Shown piece by piece: positions 1 to 12,700 of a stretch of 64,000 bases of DNA. Every line of letters starts with the position of its first letter. Position 1 is the stretch's first letter. The notes under the pieces are model-generated. The model was not told where the DNA came from and made no database searches. It worked only from the letters and a program-made list of their open reading frames with translations. Made by a program: the position numbers and the translations under genes. The stretch lies in NCBI RefSeq assembly GCF_018873765.1, contig NC_057923.1:744001-808000 (forward strand), read 5' to 3'. The DNA comes from Telopea speciosissima (Eukaryota > Streptophyta > Magnoliopsida > Proteales > Proteaceae).

Positions 1-621
1 CATGGTGCTGAAAAGAGGATGGGTGGCAGCATCATGGCTTAGGGAGAAGTGGAGTGGCATCATATGGTTCAGCCACCTAGCTTATGGAGTTGAGGTGTTC
101 AACAGTTAGGTAATTGGGGTTTAAGTAAGCTTTGACTAAGGTAATAAGGTCTAAGTTAAGGTTATAGTTATTTAAATATTTAGTAATTTATATGTAATTA
201 AAGTTGATTAGAGTTATAAGGCTGATTATATAGTTACTAATTAACAAGATGATATATATGGACTAAGTGAGATTTAGGATTTAACATACTCTCAGCAAAA
301 CAGAATTGATTCTGAACCTAGGAGAAGAAAAAGGAAAAGTAAGAAAAGAAAGAAGAAAAAGGAGGAGATGACGGATTATGCTGTGGGTGAGTGAAATTGA
401 TGGGAGCTGCTGTAGGAAGTGGGAAATCAATAGGATTTATGAAATTCTGGATCCAAACAAGTTCGGTTGAGCAAGCTCTGGATTTAGAGAAAAAGAAGAA
501 GAAGAGTAGGATTTCATATGGGACTGCTAGATTTGTAGAGTGGAATTGTGTTATAAGGTTCTGAATTACAAGGAATTGAGAATAATTTGAAGAGAGAGAG
601 AGGAGAAGTGCTGGAGCAGTG
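1..621. other. AT-rich sequence, nothing recognised
   Basis: No coding region or element end could be supported. The stretch around 310-500 is purine-rich (repeated GAAGAAGAAA-type runs). Confidence 0.3.
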
Positions 622-1630
622 TGTCACACCCCACCCTGCTTGTTCCGGGCATGGTATGACCGGATGCCAACCGACATCCCAGCAACCACCAGGATCGCAA
701 GTACAGTACTCCAATTTACAATCCATCACAATACAGTAATCAATGCAGCGGAAAAAAAAAGAGATTGAATATATGCAGTTATATACAGAATTTCTGTGTG
801 ATAAACATATTATATTCATATATAAACCTGTGTTATAACCTTACATTCCCCCCAAAACCAGTTTAACTATACCAAAAGTAAAGTATACACAACAAAAGAA
901 GATTAGGCCTAGTCCGTCAGGCCAGATCACAGGAATACGCACTGGTTGCATACGCATGACGGATTATGCACCTCAGGCTCCTGCACCGCATAGTCACTAT
1001 CGGTGATGAAGTCCAAAGCAGCATCACCCACCAACTCTGGGTCGTCACAATCGGCAAAAACATCTGAAAAGGAGGAATTCCACGAGGATGAGCTCCACTG
1101 AGCCCAATGAGGGAGAATGCATGCAAGTAGATACGAATGGTCCATGATGCATGTCTCTATTCTAATAATGCGACTAACAACAGTTCTAAGTCTCATGAGG
1201 TTCAATGCTACAATATAAGATATTGTATTCCTAGTTTCGGAATCGTACATCGAACCCTAACCATACCACCCTCTTACGGAGGAAGCCTGCCGGTACCGGA
1301 ATCGTCCATTAGTCCCCAACAAACCCCCGAAGTTAACCCCTCCCATTCCGGAATTCCCATCGGACCTACCTCGGGTTATCCAACACCTCACCCTTGTTGG
1401 CAAGGGTTGTAGCACGGGGTTTATGAAATCCTAATCATATGCACCTTCTACCATGAATGTCATGGAAGTACCATAGTATAAATTATCCAAATCCATACCA
1501 CAACCATCTCTACATTTCAAGTTCAGCAATTCAACTCAACTCATAACCTCAATGTAACAAGCAATATATATATGCAATAATTTATGGATGCAACCTATCA
1601 TCATGCATACATCTAAATGCAAAGACCTAA

Positions 1631-1666
<36 letters not shown>
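1631..1666. repeat. (GT)n(AT)n microsatellite
   Basis: A run of GT dinucleotides passes directly into AT dinucleotides. A TA-rich tail resumes at about 1804-1816 after the intervening MITE. Confidence 0.9.
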
Positions 1667-1803
1667 GAGGCGCTGTTCTCTGTGACGCAGCACAGCCTGC
1701 GCCTAGGCATATGGGGGTAGCGCAATGACCATTCTGCCCCCCTGTACAGGCTGCCCATGTGCCTGGGCGCAGGTTGCGTTGTGGCACAGTGAACATTCTC
1801 CCT
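1667..1803. mobile_element. Short MITE inserted in a TA repeat
   Basis: About 137 bp lie between two TATATA tracts. The two ends are imperfect inverted repeats of about 50 bp: the left end reads TGTTCTCTGTG...CAGCCTGCGCC and the reverse complement of the right end reads TGTTCACTGTG...CAACCTGCGCC. No coding capacity. The TA flanks fit a TA target site (mariner/Stowaway-like), but inside a TA repeat the exact duplication cannot be fixed. Confidence 0.6.
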
Positions 1804-4214
1804 ATATATATATATAATTCTGTCATGTTGAATGTAAGGATATGTAGCAGGTACCATGTAAAAGAAATTAAGAAACACCCAAAAAATAAAGTCAAGTCCC
1901 AACTCATCTTGAGTTGGATGTTTTGTTCAATGCTAGAAGTAGGTCCAACTCTTGATAAGCCTTACCAACTGGAAGTTTCTACCCTAATTTAATAGCATAC
2001 TTTATTAGTTAGGTTATAAGGTAAACCAGAAACAGAGCCCAAGCCATTTAGGGCATAACAGAATCAACAAGGAGGACCGAATGGTCGAGCAGGCTATAGA
2101 CCGGTTGTCCGCAGTGAGGGCAGCTTGACCATCCGGTGGTTGTTGCAGTGCTTGAAATTGGGGTTTTCTTTGATGGATTCTATAATGTACAACCCCCAAA
2201 ACCAGAATTGGCTTAAAGGAGTTAAGGGTGACCTCAATTGGGTTGATTAGCATGTTGGGTTTGATGGGTTAAACATCAAATTGCCTAATTTCAAAGTCTT
2301 GAATCAATTGAGTTATAATACTCAGCTGAAATCCTAGGGAAGAGGAAGGAATTGGGAGATCAGAGGGTTTTTGCAGCGTAACTGAAGTGCTCAATAAAGG
2401 GAGGTAGCAGCAATCCCAGCCATCCAGCTTTTCTCCAGACCACCTCTCTCCAACTCCTTCTCCAGAGCTTCTCTTCCTTTTCTCTAGAGCAAAATCAGGA
2501 TTCTAAAGGAGTTAGAATGAATTTTCTAAGGCTGGTTTTTCTTTTATACGTAAGACCACTAAGGTCTATTTGGTTGGCCTTAATAGAACCAGTTTGGGCC
2601 TTAAGGTGCTATTTTGCTTTAAAGGTCTTTTTTGCCCAAGTGGAACTTACTGTCGAGCCCCGAGAAGGGTCTTCCAAAATATGAGCGGGAACCTGATTGT
2701 ATGGCATACCGGCAGCTCAATGTAGCCAGGATATGCGGGTCCCATGAGGAAATCGCATTTCAGCTGATACGACCATCCCGTGACCATACAAGATGGTGGT
2801 TTCATGTAATAATACTATATAGTTCCTTACCTACTGTCCGGCATCCGAGATCAACAGGGTTTGCATATGCTCCACCCAGCATTCCTCGCATGCGAAGCTT
2901 ATATGTGAGGTCCCGTCCGGCCTCTCCAACCCCATGATAACTACATCAGTCGATTCTTTGGGATCCGCCATTGGTGAACCAGGGGATTGGTCCGAATACA
3001 GTTAAGGTCCACAACATTGAGGCATATACAAATGCTGAACCTAGACCTGGAATTAGACAAGTTCAGTTAGACTTGGTTTAGAGGTGGGTTTTATACGGTG
3101 AATTGAAAGGAAGCTAAGAAGAAATAGAAAAGTTGAGCCAAAGGTGAGGGGTCCTTGGCTATGTTACGTGATATTACTTGAATTTTGAATGAAGTATGAC
3201 ATGAGATGTTTTTATGAAATGATGATATGTATATGGTCTATGAATATGAAATGCAAACTGATATGCTATACAATGAACATTGTAAGGGAATGGTTATACA
3301 TGTTATAACAAGAGAAAGGACAGAGTGATTATGAAGTGAAAAGAGTAATGAAGAGATGAAGTAAATGAATGAAAGAGATGTATGTGTGTATGGTTAATGG
3401 TAACTTTGTAAACCATCGCTATGGCTACCGCCCCTTCCCAGTAGGGGGTTATGTATTGGATGAGGGCCTTATAATGTGTGGGACCACGTCTGCCCCAAGG
3501 CTTCGGTTGCTTAGAACACGGTGTAGATGTGACCTAGAGCTTGTCCTCCCCTAGGGCTCTGGTCGCCTGGATACATGGGAGTAGAGCTAGTCTATAATGC
3601 TTACCGTATCATTCTTCCGAAGATGTAGTGCTTGCGAATGTTTGTAGTCGATTACCACCTTCAACTGTTTGTGTACTTTGGTAGTTCACTAAGTGGCCAT
3701 GATCTGACCTAATTAAATAAGAGTGAAGTTTTATGAGGTGCCATTTATGTCTCCGTTTCATTTATTGTTCTTTTGAATGCCTATGTGTATCTCACTTGGC
3801 GTAATCTCACCCTATATATGTTGATGTTTTTCAGATGAAGAGTCAGGTGTGGAGTCTTATATAGCTCCGAAGTTTTTGAACTATGAGTAGTGTTAGAAGT
3901 TCATAGTTTGAGAGATATTTTAAGAACAATGTTATTTCATAATTTATAATGTTGATGAATGAATGAACAATGTTTATGAGATGTATATAATTGGATGCGC
4001 GGCATGAACAGGATTTTTGTTGTACACCTTTGTAGATAACTGCCACCAGTGTATTTGACTTGAACTATTATCCAATATCTAATGCTTCCGCTGTGTTGTA
4101 AGTGAGACTGGGATTTAGTTATTGCTATTATTGTAAGATTGTAACCTTCTGGGTCGGTGTTCATGAGAGTGGTGCCTATGATCCTATCTTGGTTTGGTAT
4201 GTTACACGAAATGA

Positions 4215-4369
4215 ACAAGATTCCGAAACGAAATGACTGAAATTTCCAAAATTTTCAAAATTTCAGTTGAAACATTGTCTGTTTTGGGTTTCAATGTTTC
4301 ATATGCTGTTTCGTCTCAGGGGGTTTGAAATTTTATTGAAATCTTCGAAATTCAAGTTTTTGAACTATG
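4215..4369. mobile_element. Truncated hAT-type MITE (CATAGTTC family)
   Basis: The right end reads GAACTATG, the same terminus as the complete copies at 8124 and 10795. The body has the same GAAATTTC/CGAAACGAAATGAC vocabulary. The left terminus is missing. It joins the 3' end of the LINE fragment at 4370, so it probably inserted in that LINE before the rest was lost. Confidence 0.6.
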
Positions 4370-5745
4370 GTCTCAACCCAAGACCTCCTTCATCTCTAGG
4401 AAGACACATCGAGGCCCAACTAATAGGGTGGAGAAATCTAGTAGCTTTTGAGCCTTTCCAGAGGAAGGAACACATAAGAGCTTCCAGATCCTTGATAGTA
4501 GACTGAGGAAGGGCAAAGATACCTGACCAATAAATGTAAGACTACTGAAGAATAGATCGAATCAATTCCAAACGTCCTGTATAAGAGAGAAGCTTTCCCT
4601 TCCAGAGCTGGAGCCTCTTGTGTAAAAGATCCAAAATAGGAGAGCAATAGTGATTAGTGAGCCTAGCAGGGATAAGAGGCAGCCTCAAGTATTTGACAGG
4701 AAGGCGACCAAGAGGGAAGGCTGTCTTTTCTTGCAAGATAACCATGTCTACATCCGAGAGCTTGGTAAAAAACAAGAGGGATTTCTGGGAATTGATCCGA
4801 AGGCCAGAAACTCTATCAAAGAAATTCAAACAGTCCATAATAGTCTCAATCGAGATAAGATTAGCCTTGGAGAAAATCAGTAGATCATCAGCAAAGGCCA
4901 AGTTAGAGATCTTGAGATTGTTGCACTTGGGCATGGGAGAGATGAACAGCTGGTCCGTTTTGCATTGAACCTCTCTGGAGAGCACTTCCAGGGCAACGGT
5001 GAAAATAAGGGGAGACAAGGGGCAGCTTTGCCTAATGCCAGCCATGGAGGAGAAAAATCCTGTTGGAATACCATTGACAAGCACTGAGAACTGAGGAGTG
5101 GAGATGCAGTTGTAAACCCAATTAATAAATAATGGAGGGAATCCCATCTTGTTCATAACATTGGTTGTGTAATCCCATCTCAAGGAATCTAAGGCTTTGT
5201 GGATGTCAGCTTCATGAGGGCAACATGGTAGTGACCTTTTCTCTCAAAACCACAAACCAGCTCATTACATGGGAGGATGTTGTCAGAAATACTTCTACCA
5301 GCAATGAAGGCCGATTGGTTATCACTAACAAGGGAGTCCACAACCAGCTTAATTGGCAAGCACTTTATCAATGTACTTGTGAAGAATGTTGCATAAGGAG
5401 ATGGGTCTGAAGTCTGACATGGATAGGCATAGGAAAGTTTGGTTGATACCTTTGATCTTGCAGGGGTTGTAGAAGAAGCTTTGGAGGGCCTTAATGAGGT
5501 CCGGTTTAATAATATCCCAACAAGCGGAGAAGAAACCCATACTAAACCCATTGGGACCAGGGGCTTTGTTAGCCTTATGGGAGAGAACAGCATCCATGAT
5601 ATCTTATTCAGATGGGATTCTCTGAAGAGAACCGAGGAGAGTGGCAGGGATGAATTTGTTGAGGAGGTCATCAAGTAAAGGATCTGATGGAGTACTAATA
5701 GAAGGGCGAAACAACTGCTTGAAGTTGCGTTGCTTAACTTTAAGA
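4370..5745 (-). pseudogene. L1-type LINE reverse transcriptase fragment
   Basis: On the minus strand the translation gives successive reverse-transcriptase blocks: KAPGPNGFSMGFF, then FRPISLCN, then SAFIAGRSISDN, then the catalytic box AFADDLLIF, then a C-terminal part with SFLWKG and DEGGLGL. These are hallmarks of plant non-LTR (L1) RT. Several frameshifts and stops (a stop near 5600, a frame change near 5350-5600 and a stop near 4545) show it is dead. The endonuclease and 3' tail are absent. It lies upstream of the first recognised exon of the WD40 gene, possibly inside an intron of it. Confidence 0.9.
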
Positions 5746-6364
5746 CTCCAGATTACATATTCAATTAACAAAGGCGTTCATGAAACTTACTAAAAGGAAA
5801 AAAAATCCATCAAAGTCCTTATTTTAGTAGGTAAATTTGTAAATATGGTTTGGGTAATCTGGAACTTGTCTAGCCATGTTAGCCAGTATGATAAAAATTA
5901 CAGAAGTTCATACTATGGGGGAAAATTGTATTCCTCAATTTATTATTGATTCTTGAGTCCTGCTGGTGCTAAAATGATATTGGAAATACACCTTGCTGAT
6001 CCATGACTTGTGAGACATAATGGTGTTCAGGGTTTTATATACTTTGTGAGGAACTCCTTAAAGGATTTTGTAGTTGTTTCTCTTTCTTAAATTTTGATCA
6101 TGTATTTGGGAGCCTATGGGCTTGCCTTTGGAATGTACTATTGTTTGAGTTGTTCTAATTAAATATTTAGTCATCAAGAAAGAAAAGAGAGATCCATACT
6201 ACTAGTCCATGCCTATTTACATCTTGAACCATGATTGGAGATATGCCAAGAGGATGGTCTGTTTTTTAATAGCTTAATGAAACATACATATTCCTCACTT
6301 TAACGTAATCTAGCTGTTGTTTAGTAAATGGTTAAGTAATCATTTCATTGGTAAAGTTTTGCAG
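5746..6364 (+). other. Probable intron sequence before first recognised WD40 exon
   Basis: AT-rich and non-coding. It ends in a polypyrimidine stretch and TTTTGCAG directly before the exon at 6365, so an upstream exon of the WD40 gene must exist to its left or outside the window. No convincing first exon was found. Confidence 0.4.
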
Positions 6365-6749
6365 CTTACAGAAGCGGAGAGGCGGTTACATGATTCACAA
6401 TCGAAACTATCACGTCTTCGATCAGTAGACAACTCAGTATCCAAAAACCTTCTGGACAATGGTGATAAGAAAGCAAAACAGGAGCAGAGATCAGCAAGCC
6501 CTATTCATATTGACAAAGGTCATAGTCGAACCAAGGCCCAATCAAGACCACAACTTGTTATTCCTGCAGTGAATCCAAAAATTGTACCACCTTTGAGATT
6601 GGCAGAATCCAATATGAAAGCTTCAGTCAGTCTTGAGAGTCAAGTTACTTCTTCATTTCCTAGTCAATCTAACAGCGTTGAGAAACCTTTTGGGGTTTCT
6701 TCCGAGTGTGAGGCTGTTGGAATGCTAGAAGGGACTAAGAGGAAGCTAG
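6365..6749 (+). CDS. WD40 gene exon a (coiled-coil/linker)
   Basis: It begins after TTTTGCAG and ends before GTAATT, leaving one base of a codon. It encodes 128 residues: a charged helical start and a Ser/Lys-rich linker (SASPIHIDKGHSRTK). An in-frame ATG at 6317 lies in what reads as the preceding intron, so an alternative start there is possible but less likely given the good acceptor. Confidence 0.8.
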
Positions 6750-9700
6750 GTAATTCTTTTACTTTTGCCAAATTTCCCATTTTTTGAGTTTTTGCAGATC
6801 TCTGTTGTTTATGGATTTTTTTCGTTGTAGTTAAGATTATATACTATTGTGAATTTCTTTTGGTGGTGTTGCAGAACAGAAACAACACAAGGAATTGATT
6901 CCTTTGATATGTAGCCGCTCGTCACCATGCATAATCCGTTGCCATCCAGGGTCCCACATCTGCAGTCAACACAAGAGAAAGTTGAGAAGTCTAGCTTTGA
7001 ACCCAATTAATGATCAAGTCTTTGTGACAAGGTGGTTGGATCTTTTGAAGAGTAAAAAATAAGAATAACTTATTTGTTCTCCTTCAATTATGTTGTCATT
7101 TTGTGCTTTTTAGGGACAAATTTTGTGAATATTTTGCTGTTGTGTTGAGACGCCAAATATAGACATATCATTTGTAGTTTCAACCTAGTCTTTTATGAGT
7201 CATTTAGAGGAACAGGCTCAACAACTCAATAAAGCGTTATTGCAAATAATTCTGTTGACTACACAAATCAAGTCTTTCAAGAGACATATCAGTTATCAAA
7301 CGTCTTTTCTCACCTTGTCCCCCACCTTCAGTTTGCTCAATATCAGGTCTTCTTACCTGTGCATTTGATTGTGCTTGTTCTACATGTCCAAATTATCTAA
7401 AGGCCTTCCCTCATCATATTACCTACTGGTCATCAATGTATTTATTATTATTTTTTTGTAAAAAAATTATATTGATTTCTTTTTTTGGTTTTGTATTTAA
7501 TCTAATGAATCTTAGATTGATTGTGATCAGAAGATTAAAACTTCTCTTTTACTTCACCCACCAAATTTGTTGTGTTGCTTATGAATGAAAATTCGTTATG
7601 CTTTGACTATTGAAGAAGAGTGAAAAATGTATATTGGAACAAGCCTGAATTTCGAAGTAGCTTTCGTCCCATCTTTAATGGATGCTTGGATACTCTTGGC
7701 AGTATGTTATGATAATTGAGAACATTTAGTAAATGTGCTCCACCCGGCTTTCTCAGGATCTGAATGGAGTTTGTGTATTCCAATTTATTGCAGTGCGTTG
7801 GATGGGGTCGTGAACTTGTGGCAAATTCAGGCCAGAGGGTCCCTTTCTGAACTTTTCTTTGCTGTTCATATTTATGTTGTGTCTGTCTGTTTGACAATTC
7901 AGTGAATAATGCATGCCTTCTAGATATTAGGTGCTATCATTCCAATTATTCTTTGTTGTTTAGAATGGGTTTTTGTGTGCCTATAACAAATAATAGCTAT
8001 GTTTATTATCCTTAAGTATCTAAGCACCTATAAATGTTCTCTTTTCGTTTTATGGTATTTAGAGTTGACAGATGGTCCACCCCCCCCGGCGTCCCCGTGC
8101 GGACTTCATTCATTACCCTTGAGCATAGTTCAAAATCTCGCCGAAATTTCAGCTAGGCTGAGATGAGATGCTACATCAAAATGAAAAAAAAATGCAATAT
8201 TTTGGTCTAAAAAATGCACTGTTTCGTCGAAATTTTGGTCATTTTACACCCTGAAATGCCAAGCAAAACTCATAGAAAAAAGTACAATATTTTGCCAAAA
8301 TTTTGGTGTCACAGAAATTTTGGTCTGGCCTAAATGGGCTTCCAAGACGATATTTAATACTATGCCCTTGAGGACTTCATAAACTGTCACACGTTTAATA
8401 CTGTTTCCTGATTCATAGCTTATATTGGCAAACGGATGCTCCAGCAGTCAATGAGTTATATTATTTTTATAATTTCATTGTTTGTTATCTACCATTTTGG
8501 AAAATTTCCAGCAAATTTCCTTTCCCCTTGTTTACTGTGGCATGTCGGAGAGACAGTTTACAAATCAGAACCCATATGCACTTCTACAATGAGGTTGAGG
8601 CCTTAATGTTTAATTCTTTTTTCAAATTTTATTTACAATAATAATATAAGATGTCTATGGTCTGAACATTCTGGACCACTTATGTTAGTTGCATTATGAT
8701 CAAGTGTCACTGCATCCAATGAGGAATTAAATTTTCGATATAATACAGGGATTGAAATCATTGATATCTCCGGGAATCATGGGTTTTCCTTTGAATTTTT
8801 TTGTGAGGCCTCAGGGAATGTTATTTTCATAGTTATCAAGGCGGCAAGGCGACCCAAGGCGGTGGTGATGCAGTTGCCTTAGCCTGGCTAGACCGACATG
8901 ACCCGCTTTGGAGGCCCAAACCAAAGACTGGTCCTAAACCGGTTTTCTGATCTGGCATAGGTTGGTAGTTTACTTAGGATGCAATATTATTTTAGTTTAT
9001 TTATTTGAAATGGGTACATTACGTAGGAGCTTCTTAGGTAGTTTCCTTTTTCTTAGATATGGCTTATTTTGGTAGTTTCCTACTTTGGTTAGTTTCCTAT
9101 TTGGGTTGGTTCCATTTAGTAGTTTCTATTATTATGCAAGGTTATTTCCTTTAAATTGATGTTTAATATGGTAGAAGAGTTTAGAATTGAATATTGAAGT
9201 TGAACTTGCTGGTTTGTGCAAGAAGTGATTGTGCATGTGTGTTCCCTCTTCTCTCTTCCCCCCTACAATTCTGATTTCTTCCAGGCTTCCCTCATCTCCT
9301 AACCGGCCTTCCACCAATTTGGTATCAGAGCCAAAGATTCCCATCTCCTTCCTTGTCAATCTCTCTCATCCCTTATTCTTCCCTATTCTCTCCTTCTATT
9401 ACTTCTCTGCCAGTAACAACCAAAAAAAAAAGTCTCCCATCTCAGAGCCTCACCCCCATCCCATCCCATTGCTGCACATTACTGCAGCAACCCATCGATC
9501 CATTGACATCCACTGAATTCCCAACCCCACCTCTCCCTTCCCCTTCTACCTTGCTGAAACAGCGAAACACACACACAAATAAAAAACCGACTCTGTGGAA
9601 ACAGAGGTCGAATCAATAGCAAATCAGCAATCAGCATTGCCCTATAATCCGGTTCAAGGGTTGCTTCAGGATCTAGGATTCTCAGTTGAGCTGCTTATGC

Positions 9701-12700
9701 GCCTATACTCTGATAGCAAATCAGCAATCAGCATTGCCCATAATCTGGTTCAACACGATTGAACGGAGCATGTTGAAATTGATCGCCCCTTTATAAAGAA
9801 GAAGCTGGAACTAGGAATTATTTGTATTCCGTTTGTCCCATCAGATGGTCAGTTAGCTGATGTGTTTACTAAAGGACTGAGTGTTAAGAATTTTGTGTAT
9901 ATTGTTAGCAAGTTGGGCATGATTGATATCTATTCACCAACTTGAAGGGGGAGTGTTGTAATATGGGTACAAGGGTATATTTGTCCATTAGGGTATAGAT
10001 GGTGTTGCCCTAAATGTATAAATTGTACTTCATAAGTATTATTATACATAAAGAGGGCTTGTGTCTCATTGACATAAGTTCAATTCCCCAAATCCATCAG
10101 AATGGAACTGAATATTTTATTTAGTCAATGACTATCGGTTATATGCACAAAAGAACAATCAAGAATCCCTTTGAATGAGGGATTGAGAAAGATACAAGAG
10201 ATAAGAGAGAATACATCGAATAAGGAAAGAAGAGATTGAGACAGAGTAAACTTGGAAGCCATGGCTGGACTTCTCCCAATAAATCTTTAGATCAGATTGT
10301 TTTAGATTTGTTTTTTTGATTACTTGGCTAGAAAACAAAGGGCACACCCAGATATCTTGATGAAGAGCTAATTTTATTACTTTTGAGTCATGGAAGAAGG
10401 CTAGATTGGGACAGTAGAAGAATTAAATAAGCTTACAAACCAAAGGTACCAGCAGGAACAGTAGAATAATTAAATAAGCTACCCCCAGTGTTCCACATGA
10501 ATCGGAGATTCAACTACTAAGTTTTCCTAACAAATCATGATATACTTTGATACATATAGCAGAATCCCCTGCATTTCATTCTTCTACACCATATCATTTC
10601 CTTGACAAGGATATGCAGCAAGGCTGCAGCCTATTATTGATCTACAAATGTAGATTTTTTGTGTATAGGCACTATTACTGTAACCAGTTACTGTACATTA
10701 ATTAAATGTACCATGACTTTGTTTATATAGTATATAGTATTAAAAGTATAACAAACTAACTAATTAAGCAACACTTTTAGGTATAAATTGGAACCATAGT
10801 ATTAAATCTCATTTCGGAAGGCCATTTCGGCCAGTCCGAAATTTTGCCGAAATATTATATTTTTTGTATGAGTTTTGCTTGGCCATTTATGGGTGTAAAA
10901 TGCCAAAATGACCTAAGTACTGAAACGAAATGACCGAAATAGCCGAAATTTCGACGAAACGGTGCATTTTTAGACCAAAATTTCCGAAACGAGATGACCG
11001 AAATTTCTGAAATATTGCATTTTTTCATTTCGACATAGGCCGAAGTATCCGAAATTTTGGCAAAATTTTGGCGAGATTTTGAACTATGATTGGAACAATA
11101 AAAGAACCCTGTACATTACTACCTTGGTATTGTCTTGTTAATTTTCTTAAAGGCCATGGAAGTTGCAGTCACAGACTCATAGAGATTTAAACTAGGCATG
11201 GAAATACATGTAAGAACATACTGAGATTGAACAATAGACAGACATATAAACTTTAAAGTAGTACCCACAGATTACTCTAAAAAAGAAACACCATGACCTT
11301 AGCTACAGGATATCTGCCTCCTAGTCAAAATATCAATACCAGTTATTGCTTTGATGTTTTAGCATTCAAAGGGCAGGTTTTTAAGCAACAACAGTGACTA
11401 AAACAGCTTCTTTTTAAGGCTTAAAGCTTCTACAACTTGCACTGATGAGAGTTGCGGAGGCTCTGAAAATGGAAACAATGGTTCACCCGACTTCCAAGTT
11501 GTATAAGCAATTAAGGTGGCTATGTTTCCGTCTATATGTGGAAGACACCTTGCTTTCTTGAACAACAACTATATACTTGAATAGTAGCAGCATTAACAAG
11601 GACCAAGGTTTATCAAAAAAAGCACCAAGGACAGAGAGATCATTGAATACCTTTGAATGACGAATTGCAGGAGCTTTTCTGTGCAACTCCTCCTTCATCG
11701 ATGCACCTACCCTACAATTGGTTAACCATTTTCAGCGAGGTCAATGGGGAGAGAGAATAAAAAAAGAGATTGCAGGGGAAACCGGTGATGGGTGTTTCCC
11801 AAATAAGAAAAATTACTAAAAGCCCTAACCGGAGAGGGTTGGTGACGTCTTCTCTCTGTTCATCTTCATCTTTATAACCAGAGAGAGTGAGAGTGAGTAA
11901 AAGACTCGTTAGTACCAAAAAGTGACGTTGTTTTATAAAGTTTACGAAATAGGATGGAATGTGATTTCAATTTTGAAATTGAAAGGTCTCATTCCCTATT
12001 TCAGAAGTTCTATTTCACTGAAATAAGGTGCAGAAATCAAACCAAACAATTTCTGAAATAGAAATCACCCCATGAAATTGAAATAGAAATCAAGCCAAAT
12101 AAGCCCGTACTTAAGGATGCTTAAGAAGTGAATTTTTGGATAACTTGGTTACCACAAGCATAATTTGATAAGGAGTCTGAGGCTTTGTTAGTTGTTACTC
12201 TCACGGTGTGCGTGAGGGTAAGATATTTCCTCTAGTAATGGTACCAGCCTTCATCTGAAGCCTCATAATTAATTACGGTCTTGTGATTGGCCTTGACTGC
12301 ATTCGTGAGCACTTAAAAGGTCCCCAAACAGCCCCAAAGTTTTCGTAGTGTGGAATTTATGGATACACGGAATAAAAAATCCATACTTCCCACTTATTTG
12401 TCTTCGATTTTTACCACGTGTTTAGACTTGCAAATTCCCCATGATTTCACTAAATTGGCCTCTTTATGCAGCTCCTGTACAGTATCCTAATCTTTTGCTT
12501 TGCTGTACAGATTTTTTTTCGGGGAGAGGGGGGACTTCGGTCGAGGTGCCCACATTTTGATACTCATCTCGAATTTTCACTTGGGATGTCGAGTGAGACA
12601 GAAATGAGGGAAGGGCTTGACCACCGCCTGGCATGGTTAGATCGCCCCACTTGCTGTATAGAATTGTAATTAACATAAAAAATGATTATAAAACAATCTC

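Larger units (their letters stand above)
622..4206 (+). mobile_element. LTR-retrotransposon-derived region (gypsy-like LTR ends)
   Basis: The block begins with TGTCACACCCC, a start often seen in long plant gypsy-type LTRs, and its far end reads TGTTACA at 4200-4206, giving TG...CA limits. Inside are non-coding, LTR-like stretches and no gag or pol reading frame. No matching 5-bp target duplication is visible, because the right side abuts a truncated MITE. It could be one long solo LTR or a deleted element. The limits are inferred from the terminal motifs only. Confidence 0.35.
8958..10075 (+). mobile_element. Internally deleted Ty1/copia retrotransposon
   Basis: An LTR-like 5' region is followed by a tRNA-iMet primer binding site (TGGTATCAGAGCC at 9320-9332), a short leader, the end of the copia RNase H gene, a polypurine tract (AAGGGGGAG at 9945-9953) and the beginning of a 3' LTR (TGTTGTAATATGGG from 9954). 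Gag, protease, integrase and RT are gone. The 5' and 3' LTR-like parts do not resemble each other, so the remnant may be a chimera of two elements. Outer limits are approximate. Confidence 0.65.

Noticed and set aside
9229..9619. Ser/Pro-rich plus-strand frames as a secreted protein
   Set aside because: They lie in the LTR and leader of a copia remnant around its primer binding site.
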